Source: Paraburkholderia sp. BL21I4N1
GTDB taxonomy: Bacteria; Pseudomonadota; Gammaproteobacteria; Burkholderiales; Burkholderiaceae
Direction of reading: 5' to 3'
DNA: 64,000 nt
NCBI RefSeq assembly: GCF_002973525.1
Contig: NZ_PVEN01000003.1
Coordinates: 575,631-639,630, forward strand
Shown piece after piece: positions 8,854 to 17,152 of the stretch. Within the stretch, counting starts at the first letter, position 1; each line of letters starts with the position of its first letter. A model generated the notes under the pieces. It searched no databases. It had not been told where the DNA came from and saw nothing but the letters and a program-made list of their open reading frames with translations. The position numbers were made by a program, and so were the translations under genes.

Positions 8854-10311
8854 ATGTCCGTCCCGCTTGCCCAGATTCCCACGCCGCACGACACCACCTC
8901 GATGACGCTGGTCGAACAGCTCGTCCAGTGGGCTCGCCGCCGCATCGAGGAACGCGTGTTTCGTCCCGGCATGCGCATGCCGTCGATCCGCAAGCTCGCG
9001 CTGGATAAAGGCGTGTCGCGCTTCACCGTGGTCGAAGCCTATGAGCGGCTGGTCGCGCAAGGCTATCTGGAGTCGCGGCGCGGTTCCGGCTTTTATGTGC
9101 GCGAGCGCTTGAGCGGCGTGACGCTGGTCGAAACGCGCGCGCCGACGAGCATCGCGCCGCCCGAGCCTGCCGCGCTCGACGTGGTCTGGCTGCTGCGCAA
9201 CATGCTGCACACCGGCGCGCGCTCGGAGCGCAGTCCGGGCCTCGGGTATCTGCCGGCGCGCTGGCTCGACGGCGATCTGATCACCAACGCGTTGCGCACG
9301 CTGGGCCGGCAAAGCGGTGCGCAGATGCTCGGCATCGGCACGCCGCAGGGGTTTCTGCCGCTGCGCCAGCAGTTGCAGACGCGGCTCGAGGAGCTGGAAA
9401 TCGGCGCCTCGCCCGATCAGATCGTGATGGTGTCCGGCGTCACGCAGGCCATCGACCTGATCTCACGCATTTACGTGAAGCCGGGCGATGCGGTGATCTG
9501 CGGCGATCCGGCGTGGTTTCAGATGTTCGGGCGCTTCGTCTCGCAGGGCGCGCGGCTGGTCGGCATGCCGTACACGCCGGACGGCCCGGACCTCGACGCG
9601 CTCGAAACGCTGGTCGAGACATGGCGCCCCAAGATGCTGGTGATCAATTCGGTGCTGCAGAACCCGACCGGCACGTCGCTGACGGCGGCCCAGGCGTTCC
9701 GCATTTTGCGGCTCGCCGAGGCGTACGACTTCATCGTCGTCGAAGACGATATTTACGGCGACCTGTGTCCGCCGAGCTATCCGGGCACGCGGCTCGCAAG
9801 CCTCGATCAGCTGAAGCGGGTGATCTACCTCGGCAGTTTTTCGAAGACACTCGCGCCGAATCTGCGCGTCGGCTTTATTGCGTGCGCGCCGGACGTCGCG
9901 CGGGCGGTCAGCGATCAGAAGATGCTGGTCGGCATGACCAGCCCCGAGCTGAACGAGCGCGTGTTGTACAAGATTCTGACCGAGGGTCATTACCGGCGGC
10001 ATGTCGAGCGGCTGCGCGTGCGGCTTGACGGCGTGCGCGAAAAATCCGTGCGGATGCTGGAAAAAACCGGCCTGAGGCTGTTCCTCACGCCAGCGGCTGG
10101 CATGTTCCTGTGGGCCGATACCGGCGTCGACGCCAGCGCGCTGGCGGCCGCCGGTCACGAAGCCGGCTTTCTGCTGACGCCCGGCAGCCTGTTCTCGCCG
10201 CAGCAGTCGCCGAGCACCTGGATGCGCTTCAATATCGCCAACTGCGGCGATCCGGAGCTGGCGACGTTTCTGTCCCGCTATCTCGACGGAGTCGCACGCC
10301 GCGCCTCTTGA
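8854..10311 (+). CDS. MocR-type transcriptional regulator (GntR winged helix fused to aminotransferase domain)
   Basis: 485 residues. An N-terminal GntR winged helix (about residues 18-85; MPSIRKLALDKGVSRFTVVEAYERL and the wing SRRGSGFYVRER) is joined to a fold-type-I aminotransferase domain. The PLP-domain marks are MVSGVTQAIDLISRI, NPTGTSL, VEDDIYGDL and the lysine in YLGSFSKTLAPNLRVGF. The start at 8854 is chosen for its TTGGAG Shine-Dalgarno (8842-8847); the frame stays open upstream to 8668. MocR proteins use PLP or an aldimine as effector, usually controlling vitamin B6, amino-acid or GABA/taurine genes. The target here is unknown, with the divergent VOC gene the nearest candidate. Confidence 0.92.
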   Translation: MSVPLAQIPTPHDTTSMTLVEQLVQWARRRIEERVFRPGMRMPSIRKLALDKGVSRFTVVEAYERLVAQGYLESRRGSGFYVRERLSGVTLVETRAPTSIAPPEPAALDVVWLLRNMLHTGARSERSPGLGYLPARWLDGDLITNALRTLGRQSGAQMLGIGTPQGFLPLRQQLQTRLEELEIGASPDQIVMVSGVTQAIDLISRIYVKPGDAVICGDPAWFQMFGRFVSQGARLVGMPYTPDGPDLDALETLVETWRPKMLVINSVLQNPTGTSLTAAQAFRILRLAEAYDFIVVEDDIYGDLCPPSYPGTRLASLDQLKRVIYLGSFSKTLAPNLRVGFIACAPDVARAVSDQKMLVGMTSPELNERVLYKILTEGHYRRHVERLRVRLDGVREKSVRMLEKTGLRLFLTPAAGMFLWADTGVDASALAAAGHEAGFLLTPGSLFSPQQSPSTWMRFNIANCGDPELATFLSRYLDGVARRAS

Positions 10312-10335
10312 AACCGGGCGGGCCTGCCCCAAAAT
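10307..10335 (+). promoter_or_regulatory. Sigma-32 (RpoH) heat-shock promoter for htpG
   Basis: CTTGAA (10307-10312) and CCCCAAAAT (10327-10335) are separated by 14 bp, close to the RpoH consensus CTTGAAA-N13-15-CCCCATNT. The -35 box overlaps the TGA stop codon of the MocR gene. Transcription would begin near 10342, leaving a leader of about 125 nt before htpG. Confidence 0.75.
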
Positions 10336-10346
10336 ACGCGGGCAAT

Positions 10347-10381
10347 CCGGCCGCCGGTAAACCGGCTGCTCCGGCGGCCGG
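10347..10381 (+). repeat. GC-rich hairpin in the htpG leader
   Basis: A perfect 11-bp inverted repeat, CCGGCCGCCGG (10347-10357) and its complement (10371-10381), around a 13-nt loop. It lies just after the predicted heat-shock start site. There is no T-run, so it does not look like a terminator for the upstream gene. It could stabilise the 5' end of the htpG mRNA. Confidence 0.6.
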
Positions 10382-10468
10382 CGCTGGGCAGCCAGTTGCG
10401 CCGATCGCGCCGGGCGTGCCGCATCACCCTGATTTACATCCCATTCGCAACAGAGAGGAAGTCCGACC

Positions 10469-12364
10469 ATGGCACAAGAAACCATGAGCTTTCAGGCAGA
10501 AGTGAAACAGCTTCTGCACCTGATGATCCATTCGCTGTACAGCAACAAGGAAATTTTCCTGCGCGAGCTGATTTCGAACGCGTCCGACGCGGCCGACAAG
10601 CTGCGCTTCGAAGCGATCGAAAACAGCGCGTTGTACGAAGGCGATTCGAACCTGCGGATTCGCGTGGCGTTCGACAAGGCCGCTCGCACCGTCACGATCG
10701 ACGACAACGGCATCGGCATGAGCCGCGACGAAGCGATCGCCAACCTCGGTACGATCGCCCGCTCGGGCACCAAGGAATTCTTCGGCAAGCTCTCCGGCGA
10801 CCAGCAGAAAGACGCGGCGCTGATCGGCCAGTTCGGCGTGGGCTTCTATTCGGGCTTCATCGTCGCCGACAAGATCACGGTTGAAACGCGCCGTGCCGGC
10901 TTGCCGGCGTCGGACGCCGTGCGCTGGGAAAGCGCGGGCGAGGGCGATTTCGCGGTGGAGAGCATCGAGCGCGCCGCGCGCGGCACGACCATCACGCTGC
11001 ATCTGCGTGCCGATGAAGACGAGCTGCTGTCGTCGCATCGTCTGAAGTCGATCATTCAGAAGTACTCGGACCACGTCGCGCTGCCCATCCTGATGCACAA
11101 GGAAGAGTGGGACGCGGAAAAGAGCGAGATGGTCACGAAAGACGAAGACGAGACCGTCAATCAGGCCAGCGCGTTGTGGACCCGTTCGAAGAACGAGATC
11201 ACCGAAGAGCAGTACAAGCAGTTCTATCAGCACCTCGCGCACGACCATCAGGACCCGCTGATCTGGACGCATAACCGCGTCGAGGGCCGCAGCGAGTACA
11301 CGCAGTTGCTGTACGTGCCGACCCACGCGCCGTTCGACATGTACAACCGCGATAACCGCGGCGGCCTGAAGCTGTACGTGAAACGCGTGTTCATCATGGA
11401 CGAAGCCGAGCAACTGCTGCCGGGCTATCTGCGTTTCGTGAAGGGGGTGGTCGATTCGAGCGATCTGCCGCTGAACGTGTCGCGCGAAATCCTGCAGGAG
11501 AGCCGCGACGTGAAGACGATTCGCGAGGGCGTGATCAAGCGTTCGCTGTCCATGCTCGAAGAGCTGGCCAATTCGGAAGACGACGCCGAACGCGCGAAGT
11601 ACGCCGGCTTCTGGAAGGAATTCGGCCAGGTGCTGAAGGAAGGCATCGGCGAAGATTTCGCCAATCGCGAGCGCATCGCGAAGCTCGTGCGTTTTGCGTC
11701 GACGCACACGGACACGGCGGAGCAGACCGTGTCGCTGGCCGATTACGTCGCGCGAATGAAGCCCGAGCAGACCAAGATCTATTACGTGACCGCCGACACG
11801 TGGCTGGCCGCGACCCACAGCCCGCATCTCGAAGTGTTCCGCAAGAAGGGCGTGGAAGTGCTGCTGCTGACCGATCGCGTCGACGAATGGATGCTGTCGT
11901 TCCTGAACGAATTCGACGGCAAGCCGCTGCAAAGCGTGGCGCGCGGCGATCTCGATCTGGGCGCGCTGAACGACGAAGAAAAGCAGGCGCAGGAGAAGGT
12001 CGGCGAAGAGTTCAAGCCGCTCGTCGAGAAGATGAAGGAAGCGCTGAAGGACAAGGCGAAAGACGTGCGTCTCACGTTCCGCCTGACCGATTCGCCGTCT
12101 TGCCTCGTGGCCGACGACGGTGAAATGAGCGGCTATCTGCAACGCATGCTGAAGGCCGCCGGCCAGGACGCGCCGTCGTTTCATCCGATTCTCGAAGTGA
12201 ATCCGGAGCACGCGCTGGTGAAGGGCTTGCACGCCGACAGCGCGAATTTCGACGACTGGTGCCACCTGCTGTTCGATCAAGCCATGCTGGCTGAAGGTGG
12301 CTCGCTGGAAGATCCCGCGAGCTTCGTGAAGCGCACCAATGCGTTGCTGCTGGCGCGTGCGTAG
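10469..12364 (+). CDS. htpG: Molecular chaperone HtpG (bacterial Hsp90)
   Basis: 631 residues, full length. The N-terminal GHKL ATPase domain carries [39 protein letters not shown] and [11 protein letters not shown]. The middle domain has the catalytic-loop region [18 protein letters not shown], followed by a C-terminal dimerisation domain. The protein is a cytosolic ATP-dependent chaperone induced by heat. Start support: GAGAGGAA at 10452-10460. A sigma-32 promoter lies upstream and a strong intrinsic terminator follows, so the gene is monocistronic. Confidence 0.98.
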   Translation: MAQETMSFQAEVKQLLHLMIHSLYSNKEIFLRELISNASDAADKLRFEAIENSALYEGDSNLRIRVAFDKAARTVTIDDNGIGMSRDEAIANLGTIARSGTKEFFGKLSGDQQKDAALIGQFGVGFYSGFIVADKITVETRRAGLPASDAVRWESAGEGDFAVESIERAARGTTITLHLRADEDELLSSHRLKSIIQKYSDHVALPILMHKEEWDAEKSEMVTKDEDETVNQASALWTRSKNEITEEQYKQFYQHLAHDHQDPLIWTHNRVEGRSEYTQLLYVPTHAPFDMYNRDNRGGLKLYVKRVFIMDEAEQLLPGYLRFVKGVVDSSDLPLNVSREILQESRDVKTIREGVIKRSLSMLEELANSEDDAERAKYAGFWKEFGQVLKEGIGEDFANRERIAKLVRFASTHTDTAEQTVSLADYVARMKPEQTKIYYVTADTWLAATHSPHLEVFRKKGVEVLLLTDRVDEWMLSFLNEFDGKPLQSVARGDLDLGALNDEEKQAQEKVGEEFKPLVEKMKEALKDKAKDVRLTFRLTDSPSCLVADDGEMSGYLQRMLKAAGQDAPSFHPILEVNPEHALVKGLHADSANFDDWCHLLFDQAMLAEGGSLEDPASFVKRTNALLLARA

Positions 12365-12405
12365 TGCGTGGAATTTAACGGCGGGCGGTTGACGCTGGTG
12401 GTTGG

Positions 12406-12439
12406 AAAATGCGCTGCCTTCCGGCAGCGCATTTTTTTT
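12406..12439 (+). terminator. Intrinsic terminator of htpG
   Basis: A 13-bp stem (12406-12418 with 12423-12435) around TTCC, ending in a run of eight T. It lies 41 bp after the htpG stop. Confidence 0.92.
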
Positions 12440-12482
12440 GGCCGCGCCCGACCTGCAAAGCGGGACCAGGCGAGCGCAAGAC

Positions 12483-12752
12483 TTAGCGTGCCGGCACCGG
12501 CCCGTTCAGATGCGTGACCTGCGAGAGCACGCAGCCGGCCAGTTCCTTGGCTTCGTGGCAGGAGGCTTGGTCGGCCAATACCTTTGCCGCCAGACTGCCG
12601 ATTTTCTGGCTGGTCTGCTTGGACGTGTGATGCTGCGCGAGTGCCGAGCCAGCCAGCTCCTTCTCCATGAACGTGACCGAAGAACGCCGCAAAACCAGCG
12701 CGGCCAGATGAGCGATTCGGTCAGACGTTTCTTTCGTGTTGACAGTATTCAA
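12483..12752 (-). CDS. Small hypothetical protein with TTG start
   Basis: 89 residues, soluble, rich in Ala, Leu, Ser and His, with two Cys. No family is recognised. The start codon is TTG at 12752, supported by a GGAG Shine-Dalgarno eight bases upstream on the minus strand; there is no ATG nearby that would give a sensible protein. It is flanked on its promoter side by an AT-rich gap unlike the rest of the window, and its end nearly abuts the htpG terminator. Codon use is in line with a real gene, but the function is unknown. Confidence 0.6.
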   Translation of the reverse strand: MNTVNTKETSDRIAHLAALVLRRSSVTFMEKELAGSALAQHHTSKQTSQKIGSLAAKVLADQASCHEAKELAGCVLSQVTHLNGPVPAR

Positions 12753-13024
12753 GGGTGACTCCGGATAAGTTAATTGTCGATTATGTCGACCCTGCAGGCA
12801 TGGCCTGTCTGGTTGACCCAGATAAGTATGGGTAACTAACTAAACATAATCAACGACCATAAATTGAGATTGGTTTATGAGACGTAATAGCGGGGTATTG
12901 TCTTATTCTTTCGCATTTTAAATTCGGATGCCTGATGGATTTATCGCAATCTTCCAGGTCGTAATTGCGCCGGATCTTATCCAATGAAGACGCGTTCGCG
13001 CGTCGCCATTTCCTGTGAATTCTC
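12753..13024. other. AT-rich intergenic region, 272 bp
   Basis: The stretch 12765-12990 is visibly richer in A and T than anything else in the window, with several TTAAT/ATAAT-like words. It separates two divergent genes. No ORF here is convincing. It probably carries promoters for both flanking genes. Confidence 0.5.
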
Positions 13025-14392
13025 ATGCACGATTCCACCCTGGCCCTATCCCTTGCACAGTCCGAGCGCCGCGCGGCGCTTGCGCGCGCCTACGCACTAA
13101 ACCCCGACTTAGACCCCGCGCTGCCGTTGCAACTCGCTCTCGCCTTCCGCGAGATTCGCGATTGGCCGGCGGTCGAACGCATTTGCCACGAGCGGCTCGC
13201 GCGCTATCCCGAGGATGCGGAAATGGCCTGGCAACTGAGCCACGCACAGTGGCAATGCAACGACGCGGCTGCGGCGGAGGCCACCATGCGCACCGTCGAT
13301 CGCGCCGCGCCGGGCAATCCGCACGTGTTGGCGGCAATCGGTGTGTATCTGGCTGAGCAGGCGCGTTACGACGCCGGCGAAGCGGCGCTGCGAGCGGCGC
13401 TGGCCCTCGATCCGTCGACGATCGAGGCGGCCGTCGATCTGGCCGATCTGGAATTGCGGCGCGGCGCATGGACGAGCGCATGGCCGCGCTTCGAGGCGCG
13501 GCTCGCGCGCGACGACCGCGAGCCCAACCACGTCGTCACCGTGATGGCGGCGCTGTGTCCGCGCTGGCGGGGCGAATCGCTGGCAGGTAAAACGCTTGTC
13601 GTGCATAGCGAACAGGGTAGCGGCGACGATATCCAGATGGTTCGTTTCGTCCGGCGAATGGCCGCTCGCGCGCACGCTGAAGGCGGCCGCCTGGTGCTGG
13701 CCGTGCGGCGCGCCTTGCAACCGCTGTTCGCGCGCTTTTACGCGGATTGCGTGTCGATCGAGGACGGCCCGCTCGGCACGCCCCACTACGCTTTGCCGAT
13801 GATGAGCCTGCCTCTCGTGCTCGACCTGCGGCCCAACGAACCACGCGGCGCGCCGTATCTGCACGCCGATGTCGAGAAGACGGCCGCATGGCGCGAGCGG
13901 CTCCACGCCTGTGCGCCGGCTGCGAAGCGTCATGTCGGGCTGGTGTGGTCCGGCAGTCCGACGCATCGGCGGGACGCGAAGCGGTCGATTCCGCTGGCAG
14001 CGCTCGCTCCGCTGCTGACACTGCAGGATGTCGTATTCCACCCGCTCACGCCCGGCCGCCAGGAAGACGTGGTGGCGCTGGCCGCGCAAGGCTATCGTGT
14101 GTGCGATCTGACGGCGGCCTATGAAAGCGGATTCGACGACGTGGCGGCGCATCTCGGTGGGCTCGATGCGCTGGTGACGATCGACAGCGCGCCGTTGCAC
14201 CTCGGCGGCGCGCTCGGACGCCCGGTCCTCGCGATGCTCGACCATGTGTCGCACTGGTCGTGGGGCAACGAGGAGACGCAGCCCTGGTACGACTCGGTGG
14301 AACTGTTCAGGCAGCCGCGGCCGGGGGACTGGGCGCCGGTGGTCGAGCGGGTCAAAAACTGTTTGCAGGCGATGACGGCCTGCAAACTGTAA
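13025..14392 (+). CDS. TPR protein with glycosyltransferase-family-9-like domain
   Basis: 455 residues. The N-terminal half (about residues 15-150) holds helical TPR-type repeats, for example ALAFREIRDWPAVERICHER and IGVYLAEQARYDAGEAALRA. The C-terminal half resembles heptosyltransferase-like GT-B enzymes: HSEQGSGDDIQMVRFVRR, GLVWSGSPTHRRDAKRSIPL, and a nucleotide-sugar end block DALVTIDSAPLHLGGALGRP. TPR-GT9 proteins occur beside protein- or surface-glycosylation genes, but none flank this one, so acceptor and donor are unknown. The DxD-like and QGxGD features suggest an active transferase. Confidence 0.75.
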   Translation: MHDSTLALSLAQSERRAALARAYALNPDLDPALPLQLALAFREIRDWPAVERICHERLARYPEDAEMAWQLSHAQWQCNDAAAAEATMRTVDRAAPGNPHVLAAIGVYLAEQARYDAGEAALRAALALDPSTIEAAVDLADLELRRGAWTSAWPRFEARLARDDREPNHVVTVMAALCPRWRGESLAGKTLVVHSEQGSGDDIQMVRFVRRMAARAHAEGGRLVLAVRRALQPLFARFYADCVSIEDGPLGTPHYALPMMSLPLVLDLRPNEPRGAPYLHADVEKTAAWRERLHACAPAAKRHVGLVWSGSPTHRRDAKRSIPLAALAPLLTLQDVVFHPLTPGRQEDVVALAAQGYRVCDLTAAYESGFDDVAAHLGGLDALVTIDSAPLHLGGALGRPVLAMLDHVSHWSWGNEETQPWYDSVELFRQPRPGDWAPVVERVKNCLQAMTACKL

Positions 14393-14475
14393 GCGTGCCG
14401 CAGGGGCGAATGTCGAGGGGAAACCGCCGCTGGACGAACGGGTGCGAGCGCCACGGCCGCTTCCCTGAGCGCCGT

Positions 14476-14481
14476 TATAAT
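14476..14481 (+). promoter_or_regulatory. Perfect -10 box directly before ubiC
   Basis: TATAAT ends 8 bp before the ubiC ATG at 14490. No Shine-Dalgarno and no clear -35 box are visible. If it is used, transcription would start at or within a few bases of the start codon, giving a leaderless or near-leaderless mRNA. Confidence 0.4.
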
Positions 14482-14489
14482 CCGACACC

Positions 14490-15227
14490 ATGCCTATCCG
14501 TTTCGATGCCGCCGACGCCCACTGGCGCGTCGCTCCTTTACCCGGCTTCAGCGCCGCCCAGAAAGACTGGCTGACGCGCGGCGGTTCACTGACCGCGCAT
14601 CTGCGTGCGCTCGGTGCGGTCGCGGTGCGCGTCACGCGTGAAAGCGTCGCATTGCCGTGGGCCGACGAATCCGCCGCGCTCGGCCTCGCGCCACGCGCCC
14701 CGGTGTGGGTTCGGGAAGTGGTGCTGTCGGTCGACCGCGTGCCGTTCGTCGCCGCGCACAGCGTGACGCCGCTCATTGCAAGCGTCGGCGTGTGGCAGGC
14801 CACCCGGCGGTTGCGCACGCGGCCGTTGGCCGAGCTGCTGTATAGCGACAGCAGCGTCGCGCGTTCGGCGTTGGTGAGCCGGCGTTTGACGGAACGTCAT
14901 CCGTTGTACCGGTTGGCGGCGCGTGAAATCGCCGCGACTACGGCGTCGCCGCATGCGCTGGTCGCGCGCCGCTCGGTGTTCGAGCGTCACGGCGCACCGC
15001 TGATGGTGACGGAATGCTTTCTCCCCGCGCTGTGGTCGCATCTGGCGGAGATGGCTTCCTCCCGAATCGATGACGCAAACTCGCCCGCCCAAACGCCGCA
15101 TGCTGCGCATCCGCGAGTGCGCGAGCACGGTCGTCCGCTTGAACACACCGCGTCGCGCGCACACGCTTCGAAGGAAGTCCCAGTGAAAGAGCCGGCGGCA
15201 CCCTCATCCAACGAGCGAGGCCGCTGA
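14490..15227 (+). CDS. ubiC: Chorismate--pyruvate lyase UbiC with C-terminal extension
   Basis: 245 residues. It converts chorismate to 4-hydroxybenzoate plus pyruvate, the first committed step of ubiquinone synthesis. Family marks are the substrate Arg in [24 protein letters not shown] and the catalytic Glu in [10 protein letters not shown]. The UbiC fold ends near residue 190; about 55 further residues are low-complexity, hydrophilic and rich in Ala, Pro and His, unlike E. coli UbiC (165 residues). The stop codon overlaps the next gene's ATG by one base (TGATG), so the two are translationally coupled. Confidence 0.9.
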   Translation: MPIRFDAADAHWRVAPLPGFSAAQKDWLTRGGSLTAHLRALGAVAVRVTRESVALPWADESAALGLAPRAPVWVREVVLSVDRVPFVAAHSVTPLIASVGVWQATRRLRTRPLAELLYSDSSVARSALVSRRLTERHPLYRLAAREIAATTASPHALVARRSVFERHGAPLMVTECFLPALWSHLAEMASSRIDDANSPAQTPHAAHPRVREHGRPLEHTASRAHASKEVPVKEPAAPSSNERGR

Positions 15228-15700
15228 TGCTGCGCGGTTTTCCACCCGTCGTCGCGGCGGATACCCACACGCTGATTCTGGGCAGCTTTCCCGGCGAGGC
15301 GTCACTGGCCGCGACGCAGTATTACGCGCATCCGCGTAATCAGTTCTGGCGTCTGGTCGGCACCGTGCTCGACGAACCGCTTCCCAGCGTCACTTACGAA
15401 GAACGTCTGCGTCGTCTGCTGGCGCATGGCGTCGGCGTGTGGGACGTGCTCGCCGCTTGCGAGCGCGAGGGCAGCCTCGACGTGGCGATCCGCAACGCGA
15501 GCCCTAACGATTTCGCATCGCTGCGCGCGCACGCGCCGCAACTCGCGAAAGTCTGCTTCAACGGCAAGACGGCCGGCCGCTTCGCGCCTGTCATCGGCGC
15601 CGCCGGTTACACCACCCTCGTCCTGCCTTCGTCCAGTCCGGCGAATGCTATGCTCTCGTTCGACCAAAAATTGTGCCTCTGGCGCGACATCCTCACATGA
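15227..15700 (+). CDS. DNA-deoxyinosine (hypoxanthine) glycosylase, UDG family 6
   Basis: 157 residues. Uracil-DNA glycosylase superfamily motifs of the hypoxanthine-DNA glycosylase type: ILGSFPGEASLAATQYYAHP, then NQFWRLVG, CFNGKTAGRF and the end motif LVLPSSSPANA. The motif-1 GSFPGE lacks the catalytic Asp of family 1 UDG, which is expected for family 6. The enzyme removes deaminated adenine (hypoxanthine) and possibly other bases in base-excision repair. It overlaps ubiC by 1 bp and the following gene by 4 bp, so the three genes form one tight operon. Confidence 0.88.
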   Translation: MLRGFPPVVAADTHTLILGSFPGEASLAATQYYAHPRNQFWRLVGTVLDEPLPSVTYEERLRRLLAHGVGVWDVLAACEREGSLDVAIRNASPNDFASLRAHAPQLAKVCFNGKTAGRFAPVIGAAGYTTLVLPSSSPANAMLSFDQKLCLWRDILT

Positions 15701-16617
15701 CGAAATTGATCAAGCGCGCTTCGGCCGAAGCGCGTGCCTTCCGCCATCGCGACGCCGAATCCGCCAGCGCCGGGGGCAAGCAGCAAGCCGCGCGCGGCAA
15801 GAAGCGCGCGTTGCACGACGACGACCTGCACGACGCGCCGCAAATCGAAACGCCGCGCAAGCCGCGTTTCGCCCCGGTGACGTTCTCCGAAGAAGGCGGC
15901 GTGCGCTTCCTGCATTTCGGCACGGAATGGGTGCAAGGCGCCATGCGTCTGCGCAAGCCGGATCACATCGAACTCGAATACGCGCAGCAGATGATGGCCT
16001 GGCTGCTGTTCATCGAAACGCCCAAGCGTATCGTCCAGCTCGGTCTGGGCGCGGCGGCGCTGACCAAGTTCGCGTACCGCTTCCTGAAGCGCGCGAAGGT
16101 CGAGGCAGTGGAACTGAACCCGGCGGTCGTGGTGGCCGCCCGCACCATGTTCGAACTGCCGCACGACGACGCACGCCTGACCGTGCACGAAACCGACGCG
16201 TGGGACTTCGTCAACGACAGCGCCAACCACGGCACGATCGGCGCGCTGCAGGTCGACGTCTACGACGCGACCGCGCGCGGACCGGTGCTCGACAGCGTCG
16301 GCTTCTACCGCGCGGTGCGCGCGTGCCTGACCGACGCGGGCGTGGTGACGGTGAACCTGTTCGGCGATCATCCGAGTTTCGTGCGCAATATGAAACGCCT
16401 GAACGAAGCCTTCGACGGTCGCGTGATCGCGCTGCCGGAAGTGCATGACGGCAACCGCATCGCGATCGCGTTCTCGGGCCCGGCGCTCGACGTGCCCTTC
16501 ACGGCGCTGCAGGCGCGCGCGAAGCTGATCGAAGCCGAACTCGGCTTGCCGGCTCGCAAGTGGATCAAGGGTTTGCAGGAATCGACCGGGCAGAACGGCG
16601 CGTCGTTCGTGATCTGA
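15697..16617 (+). CDS. Spermidine-synthase-like (PABS-domain) protein
   Basis: 306 residues from the ATG at 15697, which overlaps the previous stop as ATGA; an in-frame GTG at 15673 is less likely. A basic N-terminal tail (about residues 1-55, rich in Lys, Arg and Asp) precedes a Rossmann core: QLGLGAAALTKFAYRFLK, then VEAVELNPAVVVAAR and the acidic TDAWDFVN. This resembles SpeE-type aminopropyltransferases and SAM-dependent methyltransferases without the GGGDG of classic spermidine synthase. Polyamine synthesis is therefore uncertain. Confidence 0.8.
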   Translation: MTKLIKRASAEARAFRHRDAESASAGGKQQAARGKKRALHDDDLHDAPQIETPRKPRFAPVTFSEEGGVRFLHFGTEWVQGAMRLRKPDHIELEYAQQMMAWLLFIETPKRIVQLGLGAAALTKFAYRFLKRAKVEAVELNPAVVVAARTMFELPHDDARLTVHETDAWDFVNDSANHGTIGALQVDVYDATARGPVLDSVGFYRAVRACLTDAGVVTVNLFGDHPSFVRNMKRLNEAFDGRVIALPEVHDGNRIAIAFSGPALDVPFTALQARAKLIEAELGLPARKWIKGLQESTGQNGASFVI

Positions 16618-16784
16618 TGTCGTCAAGGTCGGGCCGGCCCGAGGCCGGCTCGACTTCCCCAGGGCCGCGCGCCCGCCCGTTGCGTTCATGCGGCGGTTCT
16701 CCCGTCCGCAATACCCCCCTCGTCTCCGCTAAACCGTCGCTCCGCGCGCCTCAGCAGCATGCTCGCGCCTCGGGTCGTCCCTGC

Positions 16785-16812
16785 TTGACCGCACGTTCGC
16801 GGCTCCTATACT
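16785..16812 (+). promoter_or_regulatory. Sigma-70-type promoter for the DUF3311-mctP operon
   Basis: TTGACC (16785-16790), a 16-bp spacer, and TATACT (16807-16812). It lies about 100 bp upstream of the DUF3311 start codon, which has its own strong Shine-Dalgarno (AAGAGGAGA). Confidence 0.65.
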
Positions 16813-16912
16813 CTTTCGAAGCTTTCGGGGCGCCCGTGGCCATCCGCGGCGGGATCCACCACCCGTCAAACACGGGCAGACAACATTTCAATAATAGGGA
16901 AGAGGAGACGTC

Positions 16913-17152
16913 ATGGCTCACGACGCCGACGCGAACAAGGCCAGCAAGCACTGGCTCTGGTTGCTGCTGTTGCCCTGGATCGCGATGATCTGGGTGCCGT
17001 CATACAACAAGGTCGAACCGCAACTGTTCGATTTCCCGTTCTTCTACTGGTATCAGCTCCTGTGGGTGCTGATTAGCGCCGTCATCACGGCGCTCGTGTA
17101 CTTCAAGACCAAGACACGCTCCACGAGCGGTCCGCAAGGGGGCGCACGCTAA
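16913..17152 (+). CDS. DUF3311 small membrane protein, MctP partner
   Basis: 79 residues with two membrane helices (WLWLLLLPWIAMIWVPS and the segment around YQLLWVLISAVITALVYF) linked by a short loop with FDFPFFYWYQ, the hallmark of DUF3311. The family is found as a small subunit encoded just before a sodium:solute symporter. The stop codon overlaps the mctP ATG by 1 bp (TAATG), supporting coupled synthesis of a two-part permease. Confidence 0.9.
   Translation: MAHDADANKASKHWLWLLLLPWIAMIWVPSYNKVEPQLFDFPFFYWYQLLWVLISAVITALVYFKTKTRSTSGPQGGAR

Noticed and set aside
10424..12280. A 618-residue open frame antisense to htpG
   Set aside because: Shadow of the htpG codon pattern; the sense strand has every Hsp90 motif.
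12850..13038. A 62-residue ORF in the AT-rich gap
   Set aside because: Composition is unlike a protein, it has no ribosome site, and it overlaps the start of the TPR gene on the other strand.
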